64,000 nt of DNA from Psychrobacter raelei (GCF_022631235.3 NZ_CP093310.2:186001-250000); one strand, 5' to 3'; numbered from the stretch's first letter, positions 1 to 10,094 are shown. Notes: generated by a model from the sequence alone, not told the origin. Numbers and translations: made by a program.

Positions 1-533
1 GGATATTTGATGGCTTTTTTTAGCTTAATTTTAAGCAGCTCGTTGTTTTCTTTGTAATCAGCGATGCGCTCAAGTAAGGTATCTAGCGTGCCGGAGTGCT
101 CTGCTGCAGACACTAAAGCACAAAACAGGTCATCAAACTGTTTTGGATGGGCCCGCAGGCTATCTTCTAAGGACATACCAGTCTCAAGCTGCTGTTTTAC
201 CCGTAAAACCAGCTGCTTCATACTGGGTTTATCAAGTGCTTGAGCAATAAGCTCAAAGGCCTGTACTATGGGCACGCCGGCCTTGGTCATCGTCGCCAAT
301 TGCCGCACAAACAGACTGATATCAAGTGCGGTTATCTTCTTTTGCCGACGCCAAAGCGCTTTAGGCTTACGCCGAATGCGCTGGGTCACTATGCCTTGTT
401 TGCGCAGCTGAGCTTTGGCCAGCGCCATACTGCTACTGGTCAGTATGCCTTTTACCTTCATACCTTGAGGGTTGATGCCTTGATACACAAACTCAAGCGT
501 TTTGAGTTTGGTTTGATTGGGGACGGGGCTCAC
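1..533 (-). CDS. pilC: Type IV pilus inner-membrane platform protein PilC, N-terminal part (cut by window edge)
   Basis: Only the first ~177 residues are present; the gene runs off the left edge. PilC is the polytopic inner-membrane platform on which the PilB and PilT ATPases act in pilus assembly and retraction. Visible are the opening motif FVYQGINPQGMKVKG, the basic stretch before LDISLFVRQLATM, KAGVPIVQAFELIA, and HSGTLDTLLERIADY; these match the first T2SF/GspF cytoplasmic domain of PilC. I chose the GTG at 533 because a TTGAGGT Shine-Dalgarno lies about 7 nt upstream and the protein start then matches family members. It follows pilB by 70 nt on the same strand, so the two are probably cotranscribed. 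The remaining domain and membrane segments lie outside the window. Confidence 0.88.
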   Translation of the reverse strand, partial: MSPVPNQTKLKTLEFVYQGINPQGMKVKGILTSSSMALAKAQLRKQGIVTQRIRRKPKALWRRQKKITALDISLFVRQLATMTKAGVPIVQAFELIAQALDKPSMKQLVLRVKQQLETGMSLEDSLRAHPKQFDDLFCALVSAAEHSGTLDTLLERIADYKENNELLKIKLKKAIKY

Positions 534-603
534 AACAGATACCTCAAGTAAAGAAAATAAGAGTGTCAGATAGATCCAGATAGATAAGGTAGCCAACGCT
601 GCA

Positions 604-1866
604 TTACTGGGCCGTCATGCGGGTCATTTCTTCAATGCTAAGGATGCCTTGAAGCACTTTCAAAATAGCGGCCCGCCTTAAGTCAAAAAAGCCTTGCTCG
701 GTGGCAGCCGCTTTTATCTCAATGGCATTAGCACCTTGCATAATCATTTGTGCAAGCGCCGTGTTCATGGGCATCACCTCAAACACACCGATGCGCCCTT
801 TGTAACCCTCACAGCACTTATCACAGCCCACCGCCTTATAGATGATATGCTCAGGCTGTGCCAACTCTTCGGCGCTAAAGCCAATCTCAATGAGACTTAC
901 CTTAGGAACCACACAAGGGATTTTGCAGTGGCGGCACAAGCATCTTGCCAGACGCTGCGCCACTACCAGACTAATGGCGGTAGCAATATTAAAGTAAGCT
1001 ACGCCCATATGATGCAGGCGAGTTAAGGTTTCAGCAGCTGAGTTGGTGTGCAGGGTAGAGAGCACCAAATGGCCAGTTTGTGCCGCTTTAATGGCAGTAT
1101 CCGCGGTTTCAAAATCACGTATCTCACCCACCATTAATACATCGGGGTCTTGGCGCAAAAATGACTTTAAGGCCACCGCAAAGCTCAGTCCGACTTTAGG
1201 ATTGACGGTGACCTGATTGATACCTGTTAAATTAATTTCAACCGGATCTTCTACAGTGCAGATATTGGTGGCCACCGTGTTTAAAATATCTAGACCGGTA
1301 TAGAGCGATAAGGTTTTGCCAGAGCCTGTGGGGCCGGTAATTAATAAGATACCTTGCGGCTGCTGTAGCGCTTGTAAAAACTGCTGTTTTTGCTCAGGCT
1401 CAAGCCCGAGGCTATCAATACCAGCGATAGAGGCGGCTGGATTAATAACCCGAAGCACAATTTTTTCACCGAACAAAGTGGGTAGAGCATTGGCACGAAA
1501 GTTTAGTGTCGGCATCCCATTTAGTTGCAGCCTAATACGGCCATCTTGAGGCATACGCCGCTCAGATATGTCCATTTGTGCCATAATCTTTAGGCGGGCA
1601 CATATCTTAGCTTGCAGCTCAAGCGCTGGTGTGGCCACTTGCTGCATGACGCCATCGATACGAAAGCGTACCCGAAACGTATGCTCATAGGGCTCAAAGT
1701 GTAGGTCAGAGGCGCCTTTATCTACTGCCTGACACAATAAATCCTGTACCAGCTGAACTACCGGATCTTGCTGTAAATCATGAGGCTGATGCGCGCCATG
1801 CTCTGCCTGTGCTAGAGTCGCAGAGGGAGCGGCAGCTAGTTGATTAAGCGAAGGGGGCCGGGACAT
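604..1866 (-). CDS. pilB: Type IV pilus assembly ATPase PilB, short form lacking the N-terminal MshEN domain
   Basis: Hexameric GspE/PilB-type secretion ATPase that powers pilus extension from the cytoplasmic face. The catalytic core is complete: the N2-type region around SDLHFEPY (residues 53-60), Walker A GPTGSGKT near residues 175-183, Asp-box and Walker B region LMVGEIRDFETAD, His-box GHLVLSTLHTNSAAE, and paired cysteines CRHC and CDKCC that would form the zinc site. At 420 residues it is about 150 shorter than the usual PilB (~570 aa); the N-terminal regulatory domain is absent. This is not a start-site artefact: an in-frame TAA lies at 1900-1902, just upstream of the ATG, which has an AAGGA ribosome site. 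Cotranscribed with pilC. Whether it works alone or is a trimmed family variant cannot be decided here. Confidence 0.88.
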   Translation of the reverse strand: MSRPPSLNQLAAAPSATLAQAEHGAHQPHDLQQDPVVQLVQDLLCQAVDKGASDLHFEPYEHTFRVRFRIDGVMQQVATPALELQAKICARLKIMAQMDISERRMPQDGRIRLQLNGMPTLNFRANALPTLFGEKIVLRVINPAASIAGIDSLGLEPEQKQQFLQALQQPQGILLITGPTGSGKTLSLYTGLDILNTVATNICTVEDPVEINLTGINQVTVNPKVGLSFAVALKSFLRQDPDVLMVGEIRDFETADTAIKAAQTGHLVLSTLHTNSAAETLTRLHHMGVAYFNIATAISLVVAQRLARCLCRHCKIPCVVPKVSLIEIGFSAEELAQPEHIIYKAVGCDKCCEGYKGRIGVFEVMPMNTALAQMIMQGANAIEIKAAATEQGFFDLRRAAILKVLQGILSIEEMTRMTAQ

Positions 1867-2201
1867 ATCGCATCCTTGTCTGAGTAGGCGTAAGGGGCAT
1901 TAGCAACCTCTTACAGTTAAGATCGGGTGGTTTGTTCAGACAATTGGCCTAAAATTAACGGCTTAGCCAGAGTAAATTGAGTTAGCTTAGGTTAACACAG
2001 TTTTTAATTTTAAATTTTGGCGTTTTCAAAACAACAAAGGCTAAATCTGTTAGATAAGACTATGATATAATTTAGGGCTATCATATTTTTAGACAGCTAA
2101 ACCTAAACAATGCGCTGTCACAATGTTGTTTGTTATTTTGGTTTTATTTATTCGGGGCTTAATAGGCCCTTTTGATTAATTGGTTTTTAGGTGAGCGTGT
2201 T
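1867..2201. other. Divergent intergenic region between pilB and tpiA
   Basis: 335 bases without a credible gene. It separates the leftward pil genes from the rightward tpiA gene, so it should hold promoters for both. A good extended -10 for tpiA is visible at 2063-2071. No N-terminal PilB domain can be read upstream of the pilB start in its frame, which is closed by a stop at 1900-1902. Confidence 0.6.
2063..2071 (+). promoter_or_regulatory. Extended -10 promoter element upstream of tpiA
   Basis: TGATATAAT gives a perfect TATAAT hexamer with a TG extension. No good -35 hexamer is seen 16-18 nt upstream, as expected for an extended -10 promoter. It lies about 130 nt before the tpiA start. Confidence 0.5.
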
Positions 2202-2999
2202 ATGAAGTCTTGGGTTATCGGAAACTGGAAGCTAAATCCTACGTCGCTTGAGCAAGTACAGCACTTGGTGACAGACTTAGTAGAAGGCGTTGACGCTCAA
2301 ACCCGCAGCATGGATAATTGCCATCTTATGTTGGCCCCAAGCTTTTTACATTTAAGCCCAGTGCAGCAGGCACTTAACGCCAACTCATCTACTCTTAAGC
2401 TGGCTGCGCAAGATGTGAGCGCACTCAGTGCTGAATCAGGGGCTTATACTGGTGATGTCTCGGCTAAGCAGCTAAAAGATATGGGCGTACAGTGGGTGAT
2501 TGTCGGTCACTCTGAGCGCCGTCAGTACTATAAAGAAAGCAACGCCGTACTGCTAAAAAAGCTGCTTAATAGCGCTGAGCAAGGCTTGGGCGTGATTTTG
2601 TGCATTGGTGAGTCAGAGAGCGACTTTGAGGCGGGTCACACTGAGCAAGTGTTGGATGAGCAGTTACAAGTTATTGCTGACTTTTTACAGCAATTAAAGC
2701 CTGAGCAGGCGGGATATGCCGAGCAAAACCTGATTATCGCTTATGAGCCGGTGTGGGCCATTGGTACCGGTAAGGTACCAAGCGTAGAGCAGGTGACACA
2801 AATACATCGCTTTATCCGTCAGCAGTTGCATTCATTTGATAATAAGCTTGATACCACCCCAGTGATTTATGGTGGCAGCGTTAAGCCTGAGAATGCTGCA
2901 GATTTTGCTGCCTCAGACCAGATCAATGGGGTGTTGGTTGGCGGTGCCGCCCTGCAGGCAGACAGCTTTCTTGCGATTGCTAAATGCTTTAATAACTAG
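2202..2999 (+). CDS. tpiA: Triosephosphate isomerase
   Basis: Interconverts dihydroxyacetone phosphate and glyceraldehyde 3-phosphate in cytosolic glycolysis and gluconeogenesis; a TIM barrel, normally a dimer. All catalytic signatures are present: N8 and K10 in GNWKLN, the electrophile H103 in VGHSERR, the base E182 in AYEPVWAIGTGK (followed by the flexible loop), and the phosphate-binding YGGSV and GVLVGGAAL near the C-terminus. The reading frame is open to 2172, but the ATG at 2202 is preferred because an AGGTGAG ribosome site precedes it and family proteins begin at this point. At 265 residues it is slightly longer than E. coli TpiA (255). It lies just upstream of secG, an order I recall from other Moraxellaceae. 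Confidence 0.97.
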   Translation: MKSWVIGNWKLNPTSLEQVQHLVTDLVEGVDAQTRSMDNCHLMLAPSFLHLSPVQQALNANSSTLKLAAQDVSALSAESGAYTGDVSAKQLKDMGVQWVIVGHSERRQYYKESNAVLLKKLLNSAEQGLGVILCIGESESDFEAGHTEQVLDEQLQVIADFLQQLKPEQAGYAEQNLIIAYEPVWAIGTGKVPSVEQVTQIHRFIRQQLHSFDNKLDTTPVIYGGSVKPENAADFAASDQINGVLVGGAALQADSFLAIAKCFNN

Positions 3000-3164
3000 A
3001 TAAAATAAGCGGCGCTAGGCTTGATAGCTTGGCGCTCTGCCCTGATAAACGGTGACATGAACGTTGTCATAATAGATAGTTGTTGTGGTAAAACTGGGGA
3101 TAAACACTCCCTTATATTTGATAACATTATCCTCTTTAACTCTTAAGATTAAGTAAGGCAAAGC

Positions 3165-3482
3165 ATGTTTAACATTATTCTAGCGATTCACATTATTGTT
3201 GCTATTGCCATGATTGGGTTGATTTTAATTCAACACGGTAAGGGAGCTGATGCGGGCGCTTCATTTGGCGCAGGGGCTTCAGGCACAGTATTTGGAGCAG
3301 CCGGTAGTGCCAACTTTTTGACCCGTGCCACAGCCATTTTAGCGATTATCTTCTTTACTACCAGTCTAACTTTGGCGGTGCATGCACGCAAACAGGCTGA
3401 AGGTCAGTATCGCTTAGATGTTCCGGCCGCATCGCAAGCACCAGTGACGGCCCCTGAGCCTACGCCGGCTCCTGCTGAATAG
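3165..3482 (+). CDS. secG: Protein translocase subunit SecG
   Basis: Small inner-membrane subunit of the SecYEG translocon that aids SecA-driven protein export. The 105-residue protein shows two hydrophobic helices (about residues 2-22 and 53-72) joined by the conserved glycine-rich cytoplasmic loop [14 protein letters not shown]...GSANFL, which is diagnostic. The C-terminal tail is rich in Pro and Ala ([14 protein letters not shown]) and is probably disordered. A TAAGG ribosome site precedes the ATG. It lies upstream of tRNA-Leu(GAG), the secG-leuU arrangement also found in E. coli. Confidence 0.95.
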   Translation: MFNIILAIHIIVAIAMIGLILIQHGKGADAGASFGAGASGTVFGAAGSANFLTRATAILAIIFFTTSLTLAVHARKQAEGQYRLDVPAASQAPVTAPEPTPAPAE

Positions 3483-3760
3483 GCTAGCATAGCTAAAACA
3501 AAGCGCTGCAGCTCAGTTGGCCTTGGTGGTAAACTAAATAGGTTGCACCCACTGTCAAAGACGAGTAGAATGTGCCACCTAATTTAATAAATATTAAAGC
3601 AATCTATGGGCACTATCTTCTTTTATATAGATTTTATATAAAAAAGTAGCGTTGCTATCTGAGATATCGTGATTACCGATCTGTTTAACCTCAATAACAG
3701 CTTGGGTAGTAAAAATCAGTCAGAAGCAAAATAAATAGAGAGCAGATTGAATTAGACAAT

Positions 3761-3845
3761 GCGATTGTGGTGGAATTGGTAGACACGCCATCTTGAGGGG
3801 GTGGTGGCGCAAGCCGTGAGGGTTCAAGTCCCTCCAATCGCACCA
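3761..3845 (+). tRNA. leuU: tRNA-Leu, anticodon GAG
   Basis: An 85-nt class II tRNA. The 7-bp acceptor GCGATTG pairs with CAATCGC and is followed by an encoded ACCA. The D-arm GTGGAATTGGTAGACAC is typical of tRNA-Leu. The anticodon stem CCATC/GGTGG encloses the loop TTGAGGG, so the anticodon is GAG (reads CUC and CUU). A short variable arm and the T-arm GGTTCAAGTCC follow. It corresponds in type and position to E. coli leuU downstream of secG. Confidence 0.96.
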
Positions 3846-4218
3846 ATATAAAGACAAAGCACGTACCTATACTGTATGATGTGTCTGTTAAATCCGATTA
3901 AATTAGCAGATTTATCGACATTGCTATTGAAAATAAGCCATATATGCCTTATATACAAGTAGTAACGACAATATAGGACAGCCGGTTATGATGGCTGTGG
4001 ACAGCAAATAAGCGTGAGCACTTATCAAAATCAGCTTTTGCTATAAAAGCTTATAATAAGATAAGTTACGGCGATATAGCTGGCCAAATGTGTTAAGATG
4101 TATCAGGTAAAGCTGTTAGAATAGGCGTTATCAGGGTAGTGGTTAAAGTTTTGAATTTAAATTAGTTTAATGCTTGACAACCCCTAATAAACTCCATATA
4201 ATAGTCAGCCTAGATTGA
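3846..4218 (+). other. Spacer between tRNA-Leu and initiator tRNA
   Basis: 373 bases with no convincing ORF. AT-rich, with a consensus-quality sigma-70 promoter in the last 45 bases (4174-4202). No clear intrinsic terminator for the tRNA-Leu transcript is seen. Confidence 0.6.
4174..4202 (+). promoter_or_regulatory. Consensus sigma-70 promoter for tRNA-fMet
   Basis: TTGACA (4174-4179), a 17-nt spacer, then TATAAT (4197-4202): both hexamers and the spacing match the sigma-70 consensus exactly. The predicted start falls a few bases before the initiator tRNA at 4219. Read-through would also feed rimP-nusA-infB. Confidence 0.88.
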
Positions 4219-4295
<77 letters not shown>

Positions 4296-4325
4296 TTTTT
4301 TATTTCAATCTTACCTTTTTCATTT

Positions 4326-4354
4326 AACCCACCATATTGTTTGTGGGTTTTTTT
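4326..4354 (+). terminator. Intrinsic terminator after tRNA-fMet
   Basis: AACCCAC (4326-4332) pairs with GTGGGTT (4343-4349) and is followed by a T run to 4354. It lies between the tRNA and rimP, so it should limit the amount of tRNA transcript that continues into rimP-nusA-infB. Confidence 0.82.
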
Positions 4355-4438
4355 GTATCTGTTATTTTTAATATTGCCTAATAGTCATAATATGCATTTA
4401 TAATAGATACTTCTATTTATGGACTAAACAAATAAGTC

Positions 4439-4939
4439 ATGAAGCTATCTAACAAAGTCACCCAGTTAACCGATATTATTGCACCAGCTGTTGCAGCTTG
4501 TGATGTGGCACTATGGGGTGTGGAGTTCCTACCGCAAGGTGGGCGTTCGCTATTACGCATTTATATTGAAGCCTTGCCAGAAGATAAAGCAGCCGATAAA
4601 CAAGTTACTATTGAAAATTGTGCTGCCGTCACCCACCAAGTCAGTGGTGTTCTTGAAGTGCATGATCCCATTGCGGGCGAGTATGTACTTGAAGTGTCCT
4701 CTCCAGGTCTTGATCGACCTTTCTTTGCCCCTGAGCAAATGACAGATTATATGGGTCAGACCATCAATCTACGCTTGATTCAAGCTGTGGGTACTGGAAG
4801 TTCAAAACGCCGCAAAGTAACCGGTAAGCTTGAGCAATTAGATGACAAGCAGTTATCGGTCGTGACCGCTGACGGTGAGCGCTATGATATTGCCCTTGAT
4901 AATATTGATAAAGCAAATTTAATCTATCAAGATCTGTAG
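4439..4939 (+). CDS. rimP: Ribosome maturation factor RimP
   Basis: RimP assists maturation of the 30S subunit. The 166-residue protein has the N-terminal alpha/beta domain with CDVALWGVEFLPQGG and LRIYIE, the conserved EVSSPGLDRPFF motif that marks the domain boundary, and a C-terminal SH3-like barrel ending DNIDKANLIYQDL. It is slightly longer than E. coli RimP (150) through a longer C-terminal loop. There is no strong Shine-Dalgarno before the ATG at 4439. First protein gene of the rimP-nusA-infB group; a 291-nt gap separates it from nusA. Confidence 0.95.
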   Translation: MKLSNKVTQLTDIIAPAVAACDVALWGVEFLPQGGRSLLRIYIEALPEDKAADKQVTIENCAAVTHQVSGVLEVHDPIAGEYVLEVSSPGLDRPFFAPEQMTDYMGQTINLRLIQAVGTGSSKRRKVTGKLEQLDDKQLSVVTADGERYDIALDNIDKANLIYQDL

Positions 4940-5230
4940 TCTTAGGGTATAAGTTGGTTGAAAGCTTACTGTCATATTTAACTTGATTTGACATCGTCAG
5001 TTACTATTAATTCAGTCTAATCTAATCTGCATGTCTTAATTATTTATAAGGTATGCCAACTATCGATAAGTTATGTGCTTATATAGCGTGTAGAGACTAG
5101 ATAGAATGAGGAAATAGTAGGCCGCGTTTTGAATGAGATTAAACATCGCAGCTTTTAGGCCTAAGATAAAAAATAAATTTTAATAATTTTTTGCTACTTT
5201 AAATGACAAGTAGGCGAGGATAGGTGTGTA

Positions 5231-6718
5231 ATGAGTCGAGAAATTTTAACGGTAGTAGAAACCGTCAGTAACGAGAAAGGCCTAAATCCAGAAGACATCT
5301 TTGAGGCAATTGAAGAGGCTTTGGTGGTTTCTACCAAAAAAAGAGTTTATACCGAGCAGCCAGAAGTGGCAGTAAGGGTTGAAATTGACCGTGATACCGG
5401 TGATTATGATACCTATCGCTATTGGACTGTGGTTGCCGACGAAGACCACGAAATGCCAGCATGTCAATTAGCCATCAGTGATTTAGATGAAAACGAATGG
5501 TCTATTGGTGACATTAAAGAAGAGCAAATCGAATCTATCGAATTTGGACGTATTGCCGCCACTCAGGCCAAGCAAGTGATTATCCAAAAAATTCGTGAAG
5601 CAGAGCGTGCATTAACTGCCGATGCCTTCGAGCCAAGAATTGGTGAGATGATGTATGGTGAAGTTAAAAAACAAACGCGTGATGGCTATATTATTGATTT
5701 AGGGGATAATGCTGAAGGCTATTTATCTCGTGATCAAATGCTGCCTCGTGAACAATTACGTGTAAAGTCTCGTATTAATGCTATCCTATACCATGTGAAC
5801 CGTGACAACCGCGGCGCACAGTTATTGTTATCGCGCACCAGCCCAGATATGTTGGTGGCGTTAATGAACAAAGAAGTGCCTGAGATTAACGAACAAATCA
5901 TTGAAATCCGTGATGTGGCTCGTCAGCCTGGGGTTCGTGCGAAAATTTCAGTAAAAACCAATGACCATCGCATTGATCCTGTAGGCGCGTGTATTGGTAT
6001 GCGTGGTACCCGTATCCAAGCGGTACAGTCTGAGCTTGATGGCGAGCGTATTGATGTAATCGTGTGGTCTGATGACCCCGCGCAATATATCATCAGTGCA
6101 CTTGAGCCTGCAGATGTTAGCAGTATTATTTTAGATGAAGATGCCAAGACCGCAGACATCATCTTTACCGCCAACGATCAGTTAGCGCGCGCCATTGGTG
6201 CCCAAGGCCAGAACGTACGTTTGGCTTCTGAGCTAACCGGTTATAAGTTAAACATGATGCTTGAGGCGGAATACCTTGAACGTCAACAAAACGAAACAAA
6301 AGCCTATCTTGAGCTGTTCTACAATCGTCTAGAAGTAGATGAAGACTTAGCTCAAGCGCTAGTAGATGTAGGCTTTACCAGTATTGAAGAAGTGGCTTAT
6401 GTGCCTGTTGAAACCTTCTATGACATCGAAGGTCTTGACGACGACGCAATTGAAATGATTCAAGAGCGTGCAAAAGAAGTAGTCATTGCTGATGAACTGG
6501 TTAAACAGCAAAATATGAAAGAGCCAAGCAAAGAGTTGCTCACAATGGACGGCATGACGACCGACTGGGCGTACAAGCTGGCTCAACGTGACATCATCAC
6601 GTTAGATGATTTAGCAGAACAGGCAGTATTTGATCTTGAAGACATTGAAGGTCTTGATGAGAAAACTGCTGGTGAGTTGATCATGAAAGCACGTGAATCT
6701 TGGTTTAATGAAGAATAA
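5231..6718 (+). CDS. nusA: Transcription termination/antitermination factor NusA
   Basis: RNA polymerase-binding factor that modulates pausing, termination and antitermination. At 495 residues it has the length of E. coli NusA and the full set of domains: N-terminal polymerase-binding domain (1-125), S1 (about 130-200, GEMMYGEVKKQTRDGYIIDLG), two KH domains (about 200-345, with GACIGMRGTRIQAV and RAIGAQGQNVRLASELTG), and two acidic C-terminal repeats (about 365-495) ending in LDEKTAGELIMKAR. Strong GAGGATAGG ribosome site. infB starts only 17 nt after the stop, indicating coupled expression. Confidence 0.97.
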   Translation: MSREILTVVETVSNEKGLNPEDIFEAIEEALVVSTKKRVYTEQPEVAVRVEIDRDTGDYDTYRYWTVVADEDHEMPACQLAISDLDENEWSIGDIKEEQIESIEFGRIAATQAKQVIIQKIREAERALTADAFEPRIGEMMYGEVKKQTRDGYIIDLGDNAEGYLSRDQMLPREQLRVKSRINAILYHVNRDNRGAQLLLSRTSPDMLVALMNKEVPEINEQIIEIRDVARQPGVRAKISVKTNDHRIDPVGACIGMRGTRIQAVQSELDGERIDVIVWSDDPAQYIISALEPADVSSIILDEDAKTADIIFTANDQLARAIGAQGQNVRLASELTGYKLNMMLEAEYLERQQNETKAYLELFYNRLEVDEDLAQALVDVGFTSIEEVAYVPVETFYDIEGLDDDAIEMIQERAKEVVIADELVKQQNMKEPSKELLTMDGMTTDWAYKLAQRDIITLDDLAEQAVFDLEDIEGLDEKTAGELIMKARESWFNEE

Positions 6719-6735
6719 TAAATAGGTGACTATAA

Positions 6736-9453
6736 ATGGCAGATAAGACCGTCAAAGAATTAGCAGACATGGTAAGCAAGACAGTCAGTGCAGTACAAAA
6801 GCAACTGACTGATGCTGGGCTGCCTGCTCGTGGCGAGGATGACCTGGTCACCGAGCTTGAGCAAGAACAGTTAGTAGCATTCTTAAAACAATCGCACGGA
6901 CAAAAAGAGAAGCGTCGTATTAGCCTAAAATCTAAAACGACGAGCACCGCTCGTGTGACTGGCTCCTCGGGCAAGTCAAAAAGCGTCAATGTAGAAGTGC
7001 GTAAGAAAAAAGTATTTGAAAAGCCAGATCCTAATAAACTGGCTGAAGAAATTGCAGCGCGTGAACAAGCGGCTTTAGAAGCCAAAAAACGCGCCGAAGA
7101 AGAAGCCAAAAAGCGTGAGCAGGTCAAAAAAGAAGCTGAAGAACGTCAAGCAGCAACTTTGGCAGCCATGCGTGCCAACTTAGGTGGCGGTTCTTCTTCA
7201 AGCGATAAAAAAGAAGAGTTATCTACTGTCGTGGTGAAAAAAGGCAGTAAAGCTGCTGCTGCGGCAAAAGAAGCGCCTAAGAAGAAAGTGGCTCAGACCA
7301 AACCTAAAGTAGAAACGGCCGCTGAGCGTAAAGCCCGCGAAACCCGTGAAGCAGAAGAAGAACGTCTACGTCAAATTGAAGCAGAAACCCGTCGTAAGCA
7401 AGCCGAAGAAGCTCAGAAGAAGACCCTTGAGCAGATGCGCAAAATGGCTGGCAAATACAGCGACAAAGATCCCGTGGCAGAAGTTCGTAAGGATGAGCCA
7501 TTGGCCGAAGGTCTGGTGGGTGAAGCGTTAGAAGAGTCTTTTGAAAAAGAGCGTCGTGAAATTAAACGTGGATCTGCCAGCACTGCCACTCGTGGCCGTC
7601 GCCGTAAAGGTCAAGAAGAGCGTGAAATTCGCAACCGTAAGCATGGTCTAAAATCAAGCCAAGCCTCTCAGCATAAGTTTGAGAAGCCGGTTGAGAAGAT
7701 TGTGCATGATGTAGAAATCGGCGAGCAAATCGTTGTTTCAGACTTAGCGCAGCGCATGGCGGTGAAAGCCCGTGAAGTGACTAAACTGCTTATGAAGATG
7801 GGCGAGATTGTCAGTGCTGACCAAGAGATTGATCAGGCCACGGCCAGCTTAATCGTTGAAGAAATGGGTCACAACCCAATTCCAGTAAGCGATACCAAGG
7901 TTGAAGACGACTTACAAGAAGCGGTAGAAGAGCGCCGCAGTAATGTTCAGACACGTCCGCCAGTGGTTACCATTATGGGTCACGTTGACCATGGTAAAAC
8001 CTCGCTGCTTGATAAAATCCGTGAAACCAAAGTAGCAACGGGTGAAGCCGGTGGTATTACCCAGCATATCGGTGCTTATCACGTTGAGACCGATCGCGGC
8101 GTTATTACTTTCTTAGACACCCCAGGTCACGCAGCGTTTACCGCCATGCGTTCACGTGGTGCTCAAGCGACCGATATCGTTATTTTGGTAGTAGCTGCTG
8201 ATGACGGTATGATGCCGCAAACTGAAGAAGCTATTGACCATGCTCGTGCTTCAGGTACACCGCTAATTGTTGCTATTAACAAGATGGATAAGAGCACTGC
8301 AGATCCAGATCGCGTATTAAATGAGTTAACCACAAAAGAAGTGGTTACTGAAGCGTGGGGCGGTGATGTGCCTATGGCGAAAATCTCTGCTAAGACCGGT
8401 GAAGGTATTGATGAGCTGTTAGAGCTGATTAACCTACAAGCTGAGCTTATGGAACTTGAAGCCCCAACAGACGGCGCCGCTCAAGGTGTGGTTATTGAAT
8501 CTCGTCTAGAAAAAGGCCGTGGTGCAGTTGCTTCTATCTTAGTTAAGAAAGGAACTCTAAACCAAGGTGACCTAGTACTTGCTGGTGAATTCTACGGTAA
8601 AGTACGTGCGATGACTGACGAGACCGGCAAACGTGTCAAATCAGCGGGCCCTTCTATTCCCGTAGAAATCTTAGGTCTACCGGATACACCTGCGGCAGGT
8701 AGTGAATTCTTGGTAGTCTCTGATGAGAAAAAAGCACGTGAAGTTGCTGAATTCCGAGCCACTCGTGAGCGTGAGCGTCAACTTGAGCGTCAAAACAAAA
8801 TGCGCCTTGAGAGTATGTTTGAGCAGATGGGCCAAGATGACTTGTCATTCTTGAACATCATCTTAAAAACAGACGTACGCGGTACACTAGAAGCGCTACT
8901 TGCAGCCTTAGAAGATCTGTCAACTGACGAAGTTAAAGTTAAGGTTATCAGCTCAGGTGTTGGTCCGATTGCTGAGTCTGATGTGACATTAGCTGAGTCA
9001 AGCGAAGCGGTATTATTAGGCTTTAACGTCCGTGCCGATAATGCGGCCAAGCGCAAAGCTGACGAAGCTGGTATCGATATTCGCTACTACAGCGTTATCT
9101 ATGGCCTAATCGATGATGTTAAAGCGGCAATGAGTGGTATGTTGTCTCCAGAGCATCGCGAAAAAATCTTGGGTATTGCTGAAGTACGTGATGTATTCCG
9201 CTCTAGTAAATTCGGTGCAGCTGCCGGTTGTATGGTGGTTGAAGGTACCATATACCGTAACAAGTCTATCCGCGTATTACGTGATGACAAAGTGGCCTTT
9301 ACCGGTCAATTGCAATCATTACGTCGCTACAAAGATGACGTGAACGAAGTACGCTCTGGTATGGAGTGTGGTCTTGCGGTTCGCGGCTACGATGTAGAAG
9401 TCGGCGATAAGATCGAAGTATTCGAAATCCAAGAAATTCAGCGCACCATCTAA
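6736..9453 (+). CDS. infB: Translation initiation factor IF-2
   Basis: GTPase that brings fMet-tRNA to the 30S subunit and promotes subunit joining. The 905-residue protein has an N-terminal IF2_N domain (1-50), a long highly charged Lys/Glu/Ala linker (about 70-310, predicted helical), a second IF2_N-type region (about 325-380), the G domain with G1 GHVDHGKTS near 415, DTPGH near 461 and NKMD near 515, then domains II-IV. This is close to E. coli IF2-alpha (890). Shorter isoforms from internal starts are known in E. coli; I cannot call one here. An intrinsic terminator follows, so rbfA-truB form a separate unit at least in part. Confidence 0.97.
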   Translation: MADKTVKELADMVSKTVSAVQKQLTDAGLPARGEDDLVTELEQEQLVAFLKQSHGQKEKRRISLKSKTTSTARVTGSSGKSKSVNVEVRKKKVFEKPDPNKLAEEIAAREQAALEAKKRAEEEAKKREQVKKEAEERQAATLAAMRANLGGGSSSSDKKEELSTVVVKKGSKAAAAAKEAPKKKVAQTKPKVETAAERKARETREAEEERLRQIEAETRRKQAEEAQKKTLEQMRKMAGKYSDKDPVAEVRKDEPLAEGLVGEALEESFEKERREIKRGSASTATRGRRRKGQEEREIRNRKHGLKSSQASQHKFEKPVEKIVHDVEIGEQIVVSDLAQRMAVKAREVTKLLMKMGEIVSADQEIDQATASLIVEEMGHNPIPVSDTKVEDDLQEAVEERRSNVQTRPPVVTIMGHVDHGKTSLLDKIRETKVATGEAGGITQHIGAYHVETDRGVITFLDTPGHAAFTAMRSRGAQATDIVILVVAADDGMMPQTEEAIDHARASGTPLIVAINKMDKSTADPDRVLNELTTKEVVTEAWGGDVPMAKISAKTGEGIDELLELINLQAELMELEAPTDGAAQGVVIESRLEKGRGAVASILVKKGTLNQGDLVLAGEFYGKVRAMTDETGKRVKSAGPSIPVEILGLPDTPAAGSEFLVVSDEKKAREVAEFRATRERERQLERQNKMRLESMFEQMGQDDLSFLNIILKTDVRGTLEALLAALEDLSTDEVKVKVISSGVGPIAESDVTLAESSEAVLLGFNVRADNAAKRKADEAGIDIRYYSVIYGLIDDVKAAMSGMLSPEHREKILGIAEVRDVFRSSKFGAAAGCMVVEGTIYRNKSIRVLRDDKVAFTGQLQSLRRYKDDVNEVRSGMECGLAVRGYDVEVGDKIEVFEIQEIQRTI

Positions 9454-9473
9454 TCTGATTTTCTTGTAGCATA

Positions 9474-9508
9474 AGACCTATCAGGTCATCCTGTTAGGTC
9501 TTTTTTTT
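9474..9508 (+). terminator. Intrinsic terminator after infB
   Basis: AGACCTATCAGG pairs with CCTGTTAGGTCT around a TCAT loop, with one T-T mismatch, and is followed by eight T. It closes the rimP-nusA-infB unit before rbfA. Confidence 0.85.
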
Positions 9509-9649
9509 TAGTAAAATTTTAACAGCTTTTTAACAAGCCCCATTTATTGAGTTGTTCGATAACTCTTTTGGCTATTTTATTATCCGTTATCACAATTTTG
9601 GCCAAATAAAGGTCATCTAAGCCTGATAACGACATTGAAGGATATAACC

Positions 9650-10072
9650 ATGAACCAACGTTTACAGCGCTTGGGCGATCAAATTCAGCGTGAACTTGCT
9701 GTACTTATCCGTGATGATGTTAATGATCCTCGTTTGACAGGGTTTGTGACCATCTCGAGTGTCAAAGTCAGCTCTGACTTGGGCTATGCAGACGTGTATG
9801 TCACCATCATGGAGCCTGAGCTTAATGATGCGATGAGCAAGCACAGTCATGAAGAGAGCCTAAAAGTGCTTAATAAAGCGGCAGGATTTTTGCGTACTGA
9901 GTTAAGTCACAGCTTAAAGACCCGTACCACACCTCGCTTAAGATTCCATTATGACGAAGTAACAGCGCGCGGTAACTACATGATGGACCTGATTAATAAG
10001 GCAGTGACTAAGACGGAGCAGACATCAGCAGACGATGATGCAGACCGCTTAGACAGTGAAGACCGTTCTTAA
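9650..10072 (+). CDS. rbfA: 30S ribosome-binding factor RbfA
   Basis: Small KH-like cold-shock protein needed for 16S rRNA 5'-end maturation and 30S assembly. Recognisable by RVGDQIQREL-type helix (here LGDQIQRELAVLI), DPRLTGFVTISSVKVSSDL, DVYVTIM and LRFHYDEV. The frame is open from a TTG at 9635, but that codon overlaps the GAAGGA ribosome site that serves the ATG at 9650, so 9650 is the better start (140 aa). The acidic C-terminal tail ends ADDDADRLDSEDRS. truB follows directly, its reading frame overlapping or abutting rbfA. Confidence 0.95.
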   Translation: MNQRLQRLGDQIQRELAVLIRDDVNDPRLTGFVTISSVKVSSDLGYADVYVTIMEPELNDAMSKHSHEESLKVLNKAAGFLRTELSHSLKTRTTPRLRFHYDEVTARGNYMMDLINKAVTKTEQTSADDDADRLDSEDRS

Positions 10073-10094
10073 TCAAAATCAACTTAGAGTAGAT

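Noticed and set aside
6705..7127. Leftward 140-codon ORF over the start of infB
   Set aside because: Ser/Ala/Leu-rich reverse frame of the charged IF-2 linker; no independent evidence.
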